Positions 1 to 5,084 of a DNA stretch of 5,084 nucleotides are shown piece by piece; position 1 is the first letter of the stretch, and the number at the start of each line of letters is the position of its first letter. Position numbers and translations under genes: made by a program. Source of the stretch: Treponema sp. (GTDB lineage Bacteria; Spirochaetota; Spirochaetia; Treponematales; Breznakiellaceae). The notes under the pieces are model-generated. The model saw only the letters and a list, made by a program, of their open reading frames with translations, was not told where the DNA came from and did not search any database. The DNA is taken from NCBI GenBank assembly GCA_009776715.1, contig WRNF01000142.1, forward strand, positions 707-5,790, in the 5' to 3' direction.

Positions 1-326
1 CGGCGTTCTTTGTAATTCCAGGCTGAAAGGCGAAAAACCCCAAAACGGTTGCTTTCTATTACACACAGTTCGTCTTTATCCGGCCTTCCGGCCATGGCAA
101 CAATGCTGTAAGGGCTTATTTGAAAACGTTGAACAGCAGCATTGCTGCGGGTATCCCATGTTTCCAAAAAACCGTCTTCACCTCCTGATATTACAGTATC
201 TCCCCTGTGGATTATAGCGTTGATTTTTCCCTGATGTCCGCCGGGCATTGTTTTAAATGCCCATTCATTGCCGCTGAGCGATCCTGTAATCACAAGAACA
301 TAAATGAAAAAAACAGATAGTTTCAC
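1..326 (-). CDS. Secreted WD40-type beta-propeller protein, 3' end cut off by window edge
   Basis: This reading frame runs off the left edge; 108 residues of the N-terminus are visible. It opens with a probable signal peptide: MKLSV, then a hydrophobic run FFIYVLVITG, then SLSG, with cleavage likely near residue 19. A first WD40-like blade follows: Gly30-His31, a hydrophobic strand around KINAIIHRGDTVISGGEDG (33-52), and the closing Trp57-Asp58. The next stretch (66-108) looks like the start of a second blade. I chose the GTG start at 326-324 because a strong Shine-Dalgarno (AAGAGGTGG) lies just upstream and the result is a clean signal peptide. The protein is probably periplasmic or surface-exposed, perhaps a protein-interaction scaffold; no enzymatic residues are visible and its function is unknown. 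It starts 59 bases after rseP, so it may be co-transcribed with it, but the wider gap and its own good ribosome site leave that open. Confidence 0.75.
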   Translation of the reverse strand, partial: MKLSVFFIYVLVITGSLSGNEWAFKTMPGGHQGKINAIIHRGDTVISGGEDGFLETWDTRSNAAVQRFQISPYSIVAMAGRPDKDELCVIESNRFGVFRLSAWNYKER

Positions 327-329
327 TTT

Positions 330-338
330 CCACCTCTT
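330..338 (-). promoter_or_regulatory. Shine-Dalgarno of the WD40-type gene, supports a GTG start
   Basis: Read on the minus strand this is AAGAGGTGG, with GAGGTG matching the core anti-Shine-Dalgarno complement, followed by AAA and then GTG at 326-324. The GTG at 333-331 inside this element is in another frame and gives no signal peptide, so the site decides the start at 326. Confidence 0.6.
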
Positions 339-385
339 ATCTCCTGTTAAAAGTTATTCGGAAACTTAGGTTTCTGGACAACTTC

Positions 386-949
386 CTATAAAAAAATATT
401 TAATGGCAGGGTTAATTCTGTAGAATTCTCCATGCCATCCCTTATATATTCAATATGCATTACCGTTGATAAATTTTTTGCCATATTGTTAATAACATTT
501 TCAATGTCAGCCGTACTGCTGACAGTTTCATTATTTATTTTGAGTATTGTGTCGTTTTGCACAAGTTCTGTGCCAGCGGCATAAGTATTTGGGGCAATTT
601 GGCTTATGACAAGTCCTGTTTCCACGCTCATGCCTATTTTATCAATTAATTTTTCTTCACTTCCCTGCCGCATAAAAGACATTATATCAGAATAAAAAGC
701 AAAAATCATCAGCAAACAGATGATAATAACGCCTGCGGTCTGGAATATTTTTACTGCTTTTGGATGGGCCGGTTTTCGCCTGATTATTTCCACTATAAAA
801 AGAATAATCAACCCGCCGTCTATAATTGGCAAAGGCAGAAGGTTCATTATGCACAGGGCAATCGAGATGAAAGCCAGGATGCCTGCCATTGACCGCAAGC
901 CGGTGCCAAAACTTTGGCTAAATCCCCCAGCGGCCATTTCCCCAACCAT
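386..949 (-). CDS. rseP: RseP C-terminal part: site-2 protease second active-site motif plus an extra PDZ-like domain (separated by frameshift)
   Basis: This is the C-terminal half of the membrane zinc protease whose N-terminus lies at 991-2019. From the first ATG in this frame it has 187 residues, but homologous sequence continues upstream to about 1012: GLLFKDIDRTKAVSGPVRI matches the family's conserved SGP region. Membrane helix 3 (about 20-37) leads into NLLPLPIIDGG (36-46), the family's N-x-x-P-x-P-x-x-D-G motif, in which Asp44 is the third zinc ligand. Helix 4 spans about 70-87. E. coli RseP ends shortly after that helix. Here about 80 residues follow (105-183) that resemble PDZ2 of the same protein and end in STELTLPL. 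In the E. coli topology this tail would be periplasmic, on the same side as PDZ1 and PDZ2. The ATG at 949 has no Shine-Dalgarno, so independent translation is unlikely and this is best seen as part of one broken gene (386-2019, 544 residues if repaired). Confidence 0.85.
   Translation of the reverse strand: MVGEMAAGGFSQSFGTGLRSMAGILAFISIALCIMNLLPLPIIDGGLIILFIVEIIRRKPAHPKAVKIFQTAGVIIICLLMIFAFYSDIMSFMRQGSEEKLIDKIGMSVETGLVISQIAPNTYAAGTELVQNDTILKINNETVSSTADIENVINNMAKNLSTVMHIEYIRDGMENSTELTLPLNIFL
401..454 (-). repeat. rseP: Diverged internal repeat, copy B (end of the extra C-terminal PDZ-like domain)
   Basis: It encodes IEYIRDGMENSTELTLPL. Aligned without gaps to 1144-1197, 39 of 54 bases and 12 of 18 residues are identical. 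The likeliest reading is an old intragenic duplication of the PDZ2 domain; shared PDZ-fold constraint is the alternative. Confidence 0.5.
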
Positions 950-990
950 GTAGGTTATGCGGACAGGCCCGGAAACGGCTTTAGTTCTGT

Positions 991-1018
991 CTATGTCCTT
1001 AAAAAGCAGGCCAGGCTT
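991..1018 (-). other. rseP: Frameshift site splitting rseP (one G apparently missing at 1010-1012)
   Basis: These 28 bases are the only stretch open in both the upstream and downstream rseP frames: the -1 frame opens after TAA at 1021-1019 and the upstream frame stops with TAG at 993-991. On the minus strand the upstream frame reads AGC CTG GCC TGC TTT TTA. Adding one G to make CTG GGC CTG CTT TTT yields SVKSLGLLFKDID, which aligns gap-free with E. coli RseP TVSMLGKLITGDV, including the shared Leu-Gly, up to the conserved Ser-Gly-Pro. That places the lost base in the GG at 1011-1012. Confidence 0.85.
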
Positions 1019-2019
1019 TTAACCGAAATGGACAGGGTTTCCCAGCTTTCCTGCACGCCTTTTGCCAAAGCCGCATGAGGCCAAAGAGAAGGGTTTTTGT
1101 ACTGCACATATTTCCAGCTTATTCCCGGATTAACCGCCGCAGAGAGGGGCAGGGTCAATTCAGTATGACTTTCAATGCCGCCCCGTTTATATTCAACCGG
1201 TATTGCTATTGGCTGAATGTTTTTAAAATTGCTTTCAAAGTCAACAGTATTAGTTACCTTCTTGTTATTTACGCTGATTATTCTGTCATTTGGAGCAAGC
1301 CCTGCCTCTTCGGCAATGCTGCCGGGAATAATTGCATCAATAACAGGATCTGTCCAAAATATAACGCCGATTAATCCCGCTCCGGAATTTTTATCAAGAT
1401 TAGGCCTTAAAGATAAAAGTTTTTCTTCTCCCTGCCGGTCAATTTTTATTTGCAGTTCTTTTTCAGGATTGGTAACAATATTTTTCTGTACTTCACTGTG
1501 ATTCCTTGTCCGCCTTCCGTTTATCTCGATGATTCTATCCCCCGATTGCAGTCCGGCCTTGTCTGCCGGATATAAAGTTCCATGTTCATCGAATTCGGAT
1601 GCAAGCACAATGCGGTTTTCCAGAACGGTCTCATCAAAACCAATGCCCCAAATTATTGACAATACAATTACCGCAAAAAGAAAATTAAAAAACGGGCCTG
1701 CAAATGCAACAATAATTCTTCGTAGGGGACTGGCTGCCATCATGGAACCTTTTTCCATCGGAATATTGTTTTTTTTGTTTTTCCATGCTTCATCGAAATC
1801 AGCCTCGCCCTTCATCTTGCAGTAACCCCCTACCGGAAACAACCCAAGACGGTATTCAACTGCGCCAATTTTCTTTTTTAAAATCGGCTTGCCCCAGCCT
1901 ATAGAAAATGCTTCTACGTCGATGCCGACCAGCCTGCACGCCAAAAAATGGCCCAATTCATGCATAAACACAACAATGCCCAGGCCTACCAGCCCTAAAG
2001 CAATTTTTACTGCAATCAT
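991..2019 (-). CDS. rseP: RseP N-terminal part: site-2 intramembrane zinc metalloprotease with two PDZ domains (frameshifted)
   Basis: RseP-type (M50) proteases cut transmembrane substrates inside the membrane, such as anti-sigma factors and signal-peptide remnants. Helix 1 carries HELGH (20-24), with zinc ligands His20 and His24 and catalytic Glu21. The membrane-associated loop has FPVGGYCKMKGE (61-72). Helix 2 contains FAGPFFNFLFA (106-116). PDZ1 covers about 132-205 (AGLQSGDRIIEING) and PDZ2 about 217-292 (AGLAPNDRIISVNN, ending HTELTLPL). The start ATG overlaps the dxr stop (ATGA), with AAGGA six bases upstream, indicating translational coupling. After Leu336 the frame leaves the family sequence, reads ACFLRT and stops, so the fragment lacks helices 3-4 and the third zinc ligand, which lie in the -1 frame downstream. 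Alone it should be inactive. Family assignment is very secure; whether the break is real or a sequencing error is not resolved. Confidence 0.92.
   Translation of the reverse strand: MIAVKIALGLVGLGIVVFMHELGHFLACRLVGIDVEAFSIGWGKPILKKKIGAVEYRLGLFPVGGYCKMKGEADFDEAWKNKKNNIPMEKGSMMAASPLRRIIVAFAGPFFNFLFAVIVLSIIWGIGFDETVLENRIVLASEFDEHGTLYPADKAGLQSGDRIIEINGRRTRNHSEVQKNIVTNPEKELQIKIDRQGEEKLLSLRPNLDKNSGAGLIGVIFWTDPVIDAIIPGSIAEEAGLAPNDRIISVNNKKVTNTVDFESNFKNIQPIAIPVEYKRGGIESHTELTLPLSAAVNPGISWKYVQYKNPSLWPHAALAKGVQESWETLSISVKSLACFLRT
1144..1197 (-). repeat. rseP: Diverged internal repeat, copy A (end of PDZ2)
   Basis: It encodes VEYKRGGIESHTELTLPL, the last strands of PDZ2. It pairs with the copy at 401-454: 39 of 54 bases and 12 of 18 residues are identical without gaps. 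The similarity continues more weakly upstream through the rest of the PDZ domain. Confidence 0.5.
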
Positions 2020-3113
2020 TTTATTTCCTTTTCCGCAAATATTTTTGCCTGTTTGTCTGCCTCTAAGACAGCGTCAATGCTATCAGGCATTTTACTCCAA
2101 TCCATATCTAAAACATACCTTGTAATGCGTTCAATATCAAGGAAGCGGATACGCCCCGCTAAAAATGCGTTTACTGCCGCTTCGTTTGCCCCGTTGTAAG
2201 CGCAAGGGTACAGGCCGCCCTGTTTTAAAACCTGATACGCAAGCGCAAGCATGGGAAATTTTTCAAAATCCGGTTTGCAAAAAGAAAGAGAGAGCGCATC
2301 AAAATCAAGGGCGCCAAAGTCCGATTGCCTAAGACCTGGCCAGTACAGCGCTTTGTGAATGGGAAGCCGCATATCGGGGTTTGAAAGCTGGGCATACACC
2401 GCGCCGTCTTTCATTTTAACCATTGAATGAACAATGCTTTGCCGGTGAATAAGCACTTTTATTTTTTCAGGGGGCACATTAAATAAATGCACCGCCTCCA
2501 TTATTTCCAGTCCCTTGTTTGCCATTGTAGCTGAATCGATGCTGATTTTCGGCCCCATGTTCCAGGTGGGATGCTCAAGGGCGGTCTGGGGAGTTGCCTC
2601 TTCCATTTCACCTGCGGATGCGTCTAAAAAAGGGCCGCCGGATGCGCTAAGAAAAATTTCCTGCGGAATCTCTTCCCCCTGGTTTTGCAGCAGATGAAAA
2701 ATTGCGGAATGTTCAGAATCTACCGGAATTATTTTAATTTTTTTTTCCTTTGCATAACTCATAACAAGGGAGCCGGCCATTACCAGAGTTTCCTTGTTTG
2801 CAAGGGCAAGATTGCAGCCTGCATTTATTGCCGCCATTGAATATTCAAACCCCGCCGATCCGCTAACCCCGTTAATTGCAATTTCGGCGCCGCAGTTTGC
2901 AATTGCGTTAAGCAGGCGTTTTTTCCCGGCAGGCTCTGAGCAGAGAATTTTTTCTGCTTTGGGCCAAAGCCGGCCTGCTTCGTTAAGCGCATCGCTGCTG
3001 CGGTTGGCGCTTAACAGCACAATTTCAAAATCATTTTTTCCACAGGCAATTACATCCAGCGCATTTTTTCCAATAGAGCCTGTGGCTCCCAATACAGCAA
3101 TTCGTTTTTTCAT
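2016..3113 (-). CDS. dxr: 1-deoxy-D-xylulose 5-phosphate reductoisomerase
   Basis: This cytoplasmic enzyme of the MEP pathway converts 1-deoxy-D-xylulose 5-phosphate to 2-C-methyl-D-erythritol 4-phosphate using NADPH and a divalent metal; it is the target of fosmidomycin. The N-terminal Rossmann motif is GATGSIG (9-15). LANKETLVMAG (104-114) is conserved. Metal ligands fit VDSEH (Asp132, Glu134) and NKGLE (Glu203). The substrate and flap region has SASGG (156-160, Ser158) and HPTWNMG (181-187, His181, Trp184), followed by SIDSATMANKG (191-201). IHRQSIVHSMV (222-232) and NGANEAA (307-313) complete the family pattern. Its 365 residues compare with 398 in E. coli, with no key residue missing. 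It begins 10 bases after the cdsA stop, and no clear Shine-Dalgarno precedes the ATG, so translation may depend on coupling to cdsA. Its stop overlaps the rseP start. Together with UppS downstream in the pathway, it ties isoprenoid supply to envelope synthesis. Confidence 0.97.
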   Translation of the reverse strand: MKKRIAVLGATGSIGKNALDVIACGKNDFEIVLLSANRSSDALNEAGRLWPKAEKILCSEPAGKKRLLNAIANCGAEIAINGVSGSAGFEYSMAAINAGCNLALANKETLVMAGSLVMSYAKEKKIKIIPVDSEHSAIFHLLQNQGEEIPQEIFLSASGGPFLDASAGEMEEATPQTALEHPTWNMGPKISIDSATMANKGLEIMEAVHLFNVPPEKIKVLIHRQSIVHSMVKMKDGAVYAQLSNPDMRLPIHKALYWPGLRQSDFGALDFDALSLSFCKPDFEKFPMLALAYQVLKQGGLYPCAYNGANEAAVNAFLAGRIRFLDIERITRYVLDMDWSKMPDSIDAVLEADKQAKIFAEKEIK

Positions 3114-3123
3114 TACATCGTTA

Positions 3124-4014
3124 TTAAGGTATTTTCATTGTTTGATCAAAGAGCAGGCTGAAAATAAGGTAAAATCCCGGGGCCGCCAGTGATATAGAAT
3201 CAATTGAATCAAGCACACCGCCCCTGCCGGGAATAATTCCTCCCGAATCTTTTATGCCGCAACTGCGCTTAATGCCCGATTCCCCAAGGTCGCCCAATAC
3301 TGCGGCAATCCCTGTAAATAAACCCATAAATGCTCCTGATAGATAATGGCTGCCATAAAACTGATATACCGGAATAAAAATATCGCTAAAAATGATAACA
3401 GCGGCTAGGCCGACAATAATGGAACCAATAAATCCGCCGATAAACCCGGCAATACTTTTGTTGGGGCTTACCGCAACTATGCCGCTGTTATTTTTTCCGA
3501 ATAAAATCCCTGCCGCCCATGCTGTTGAATCGCAGGCAAAAATTATGCATAAAAAAACAATAATAAAAATTGAATTATTTTCCCATTGGCACATCCGCAC
3601 TATCCACAGCATTAATATGCCCGGATACAGCAAAACAGATAACCCTGCTGCAAATTTGTTGACAAAATTGTTTAGCGAATCGCCGCGGGAAAAAATTCTG
3701 GAGACAAAAAGCCATGACAAGGTTCCGCCAATAATGACCGGAATAAGCAGTTGTATAAACGGAATATTTTGAAAACAGATGATCAGGTACATTGCCAGAG
3801 GAGGCAGCGCTCCCAGTATGGCCGATTCTGTTTTTGAAATTTTTAGGCCTTTTTTTTCAAGCATTATTGAAAATTCAACTGCCCCCAGGGAACTAAAGAT
3901 AATCACCACTATATTAAAGCATAAGTTATGATAATACGGTAAATAATAAATAATAAAAATAAAGAACGGAATGCCAATTAAAAAAATAAGCAGCCGTTGT
4001 ATCAGTTTTTTCAT
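3124..4014 (-). CDS. cdsA: Phosphatidate cytidylyltransferase (CDP-diglyceride synthase)
   Basis: This integral membrane enzyme makes CDP-diacylglycerol from phosphatidic acid and CTP, the branch-point precursor of phospholipids. The 296 residues are mostly hydrophobic, with roughly seven or eight membrane spans starting at about 8-27 and 31-45. ACDSTAWAAGILFGK (160-174) and VSPNKSIAGFIGG (182-194) correspond to the E. coli ADS...FGK and VSPGKTWQGFIGG blocks. The C-terminal family signature runs from GDLGES (241-246) through KR (249-250), KDSG (255-258), PGRGG (262-266) and LDSID (268-272). Compared with E. coli PGHGGILDRID, the His is Arg264 and the Arg is Ser270; the metal-binding aspartates are kept. 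The start is well supported: GGAG at 4024-4021 sits six bases before the ATG and overlaps the uppS stop. High AT content follows from the many Phe, Ile and Leu codons and does not by itself suggest transfer. Confidence 0.95.
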   Translation of the reverse strand: MKKLIQRLLIFLIGIPFFIFIIYYLPYYHNLCFNIVVIIFSSLGAVEFSIMLEKKGLKISKTESAILGALPPLAMYLIICFQNIPFIQLLIPVIIGGTLSWLFVSRIFSRGDSLNNFVNKFAAGLSVLLYPGILMLWIVRMCQWENNSIFIIVFLCIIFACDSTAWAAGILFGKNNSGIVAVSPNKSIAGFIGGFIGSIIVGLAAVIIFSDIFIPVYQFYGSHYLSGAFMGLFTGIAAVLGDLGESGIKRSCGIKDSGGIIPGRGGVLDSIDSISLAAPGFYLIFSLLFDQTMKIP

Positions 4015-4017
4015 GTT

Positions 4018-4746
4018 TTACTCCGTCTCATTTGCTGTTATGCCGCCAAAGCGCCGGTTGCGGTTTTGATAATTTTTTACCGCAAGAATAAGGTCCTCGG
4101 ATTCCCAGTCCGGCCACAGTTTTTCTGAAAAATACAGTTCCGAGTAGGCCCCTTCCCAGAGCAGAAAATTGCTTGTCCGCAATTCGCCGGCGCTGCGGAT
4201 AATCAGGTCGGGGTCGGGCACATCGGGGTTGTCCAGGCTGGCGGAAATGTCTGCTTCTGTAATGGCGGCGATGTCTTTGCCTGTTTCCGCAAAGCGGCGC
4301 AAGGCCCGCAGCAGCTCATCCCTGCCGCCGTAATTAACCGCAAGAATCACCTGCATTCCGGTAAACCCCTTAGTGTCTTCGGCGGCATCTGTAATTTCTT
4401 TTGCGATGTCAGGCCGCAGTCCTGCTATGCCGCCGGCATGGCGTATTCGAATGCCGTTCTGCCGGTAAAAATCCATCTCGCCGCGAATATATTTTTTTAT
4501 CAGGCCCATGATAAACCCGACTTCGGAGGCTGCGCGTTTCCAGTTCTCTGTAGAAAAAACATACAAGCTAAGATAGCGCACCCCCATCCCGCTTGCTGCT
4601 TTTACAATGCGTTTTGCCGCATGCAGGCCTTCCTGATGTCCCTGGGTGCGGGTTAACCCGCGCTGTTTTGCCCAGCGGCCGTTTCCGTCCATGATAATTC
4701 CAATGTGGCAGGGAACGTTGCCCTTTGTCATCAAATCCAAAGCCAA
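4018..4746 (-). CDS. uppS: Isoprenyl transferase (undecaprenyl diphosphate synthase)
   Basis: This cis-prenyltransferase adds isopentenyl diphosphate units to farnesyl diphosphate, making the C55 carrier lipid for peptidoglycan and other envelope glycans. The 242 residues match the family length. Key blocks are HIGIIMDGNGRWAKQRG (14-30) with catalytic Asp20, QGHQEG (35-40), YVFSTENWKR (62-71), YGGRDEL (139-145), RSAGELRTSNFLLW (184-197) with the diphosphate-binding arginines 184 and 190, and AYSELYF (200-206) with Glu203 as expected metal ligand. The start is uncertain. TTG at 4746, taken here, directly follows the frr stop and has GGAAG five bases upstream. ATG at 4731, five codons in, gives an N-terminus (MTKGNVPCHIG) equally typical of the family but with a weaker ribosome site. 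The gene lies between frr and cdsA in a co-directional cluster and supplies the consumer step for isoprenoids that DXR initiates. Confidence 0.96.
   Translation of the reverse strand: MALDLMTKGNVPCHIGIIMDGNGRWAKQRGLTRTQGHQEGLHAAKRIVKAASGMGVRYLSLYVFSTENWKRAASEVGFIMGLIKKYIRGEMDFYRQNGIRIRHAGGIAGLRPDIAKEITDAAEDTKGFTGMQVILAVNYGGRDELLRALRRFAETGKDIAAITEADISASLDNPDVPDPDLIIRSAGELRTSNFLLWEGAYSELYFSEKLWPDWESEDLILAVKNYQNRNRRFGGITANETE
4021..4024 (-). promoter_or_regulatory. cdsA: Shine-Dalgarno of cdsA
   Basis: GGAG on the minus strand is followed by TAAAAC and the ATG at 4014, a six-base spacing. It overlaps the last sense codon and stop of uppS, which points to coupled translation of the two genes. 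Confidence 0.6.
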
Positions 4747-5084
4747 TTACACTTCCATAATTTCTTTTTCTTTTTCTTCAAGAACCTTGTTTATTTTATC
4801 TATAAAATCATTAGTGAGTTTTTGCAGGCCGTCCTCGGCCTTGCTTTCCTCGTCCTCGGTAATTGAAGCGCCCTTTTGCTTTTTTTTCAGTTCTTCGTTG
4901 CCGTCCCGCCGGATATTGCGGATTGCCACGCGTGATTGTTCCGCCTGGTTTTTCGCCATTTTAACCAATTCTTTCCGCCGTTCTTCGGTTAACGGAGGAA
5001 TGGTAATGCGAATAACTTTTCCGTCATTGGAGGGGTTAAGTGACAATTCCGAAGACAGTATTGCCTTTTCAATTTCGCCGATAA
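4747..5084 (-). CDS. frr: Ribosome recycling factor, C-terminal part, 5' end cut off by window edge
   Basis: RRF acts with EF-G in the cytoplasm to split post-termination ribosomes. The window holds 111 C-terminal codons of a protein that is usually about 185 residues. The visible sequence begins IGEIEKAILSSE and continues LSLNPSNDG, then IRITIPPLTEERRKELVK, AEQSRVAIRNIRRDGNEE and GLQKLTNDFIDKINKVLEEKEKEIM. This closely follows E. coli RRF (IEKAI..., SDLGLNP, PPLTEERRKDL, EQARVAVRNVRRDAN, VQKLT, KEAELM). The end of the alpha/beta domain II is followed by the last long helix of the three-helix domain I. The frame stays open past the TTG at 5046 to the window edge, so that codon is an internal Leu, not the start. 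The TAA stop at 4749-4747 directly abuts the TTG start proposed for uppS, implying co-transcription. It is the first gene of the visible cluster and nothing about it looks abnormal. Confidence 0.96.
   Translation of the reverse strand, partial: IGEIEKAILSSELSLNPSNDGKVIRITIPPLTEERRKELVKMAKNQAEQSRVAIRNIRRDGNEELKKKQKGASITEDEESKAEDGLQKLTNDFIDKINKVLEEKEKEIMEV

Noticed and set aside
359..376. Small inverted repeat GAAAC-TTAG-GTTTC between rseP and the WD40-type gene, considered as a terminator
   Set aside because: The stem is only five base pairs, weak in GC, and no T run follows on the minus strand, so it does not support a terminator call.
996..1012. Possible programmed -1 frameshift at CTTTTTA within rseP
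   Set aside because: The upstream-frame codons are TGC TTT TTA, so the heptamer C TTT TTA does not fit the X XXY YYZ slippery pattern, and five T bases are short for transcriptional slippage. The family alignment also puts the break upstream of this run, at GG 1011-1012. No stimulatory stem or upstream Shine-Dalgarno-like element was evident.
3124..4014. AT-rich cdsA considered as a horizontally acquired gene
   Set aside because: The composition follows from its hydrophobic residues, encoded by TTT, ATT and ATA codons. Its position, spacing and neighbours fit the ancestral spirochaete cluster.
720..4656. Plus-strand open frames such as 720-953, 1075-1374, 1529-1825, 2794-3192, 3392-3772 and 4438-4656
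   Set aside because: Each lies opposite a well-conserved minus-strand gene (rseP, dxr, cdsA or uppS), shows no recognisable motif, and has low-complexity composition typical of antisense shadows.
4747..5046. frr beginning at the TTG codon at 5046
   Set aside because: The frame is open upstream to the window edge and encodes IGEIEKAILSSE, which matches the conserved RRF sequence before LSLNP. The gene is cut by the window, not started there.

Overview
The window looks like a piece of a spirochaete chromosome, most likely Treponema or a close relative. The main reason is the gene order, read on the minus strand: frr - uppS - cdsA - dxr - rseP, followed by a secreted WD40-type protein. As I recall it, this order matches Treponema pallidum TP0604-TP0600. 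It differs from the enterobacterial arrangement, where dxr lies between frr and uppS. The assignment rests on synteny and protein motifs from memory, not on a database search. Base composition is moderately AT-leaning, and cdsA is the most AT-rich gene.

Every gene supported here is on the minus strand, so the window reads from right to left. Positions 5084-4747 hold the C-terminal part of frr (ribosome recycling factor), cut by the window edge. Positions 4746-4018 hold uppS, 4014-3124 cdsA, 3113-2016 dxr, and 2019-386 rseP. Positions 326-1 hold the start of a secreted beta-propeller protein cut by the left edge. Gaps are 0, 3, 10, -4 (an ATGA overlap) and 59 bases, so at least frr to rseP is almost certainly one transcription unit. 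No stretch over 300 bases lacks a gene. I see no tRNA, rRNA, CRISPR array, insertion sequence or convincing terminator.

The genes share an envelope and lipid theme. DXR makes the committed precursor of the MEP isoprenoid pathway. UppS consumes isoprenoid diphosphates to build the undecaprenyl carrier for peptidoglycan. CdsA makes CDP-diacylglycerol for phospholipids. RseP is an intramembrane zinc protease. RRF recycles ribosomes and is a usual housekeeping neighbour.

Two points stand out, both in rseP. First, the gene is split by a one-base frameshift near 1010-1012. Restoring one G gives an uninterrupted 544-residue protein that aligns without gaps to E. coli RseP around the break. Second, that protein is about 90 residues longer than usual. 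The excess is an apparent third PDZ-like domain after the last membrane helix, and it resembles the protein's own PDZ2. I found no unknown multi-gene system; the rest is ordinary conserved housekeeping sequence.
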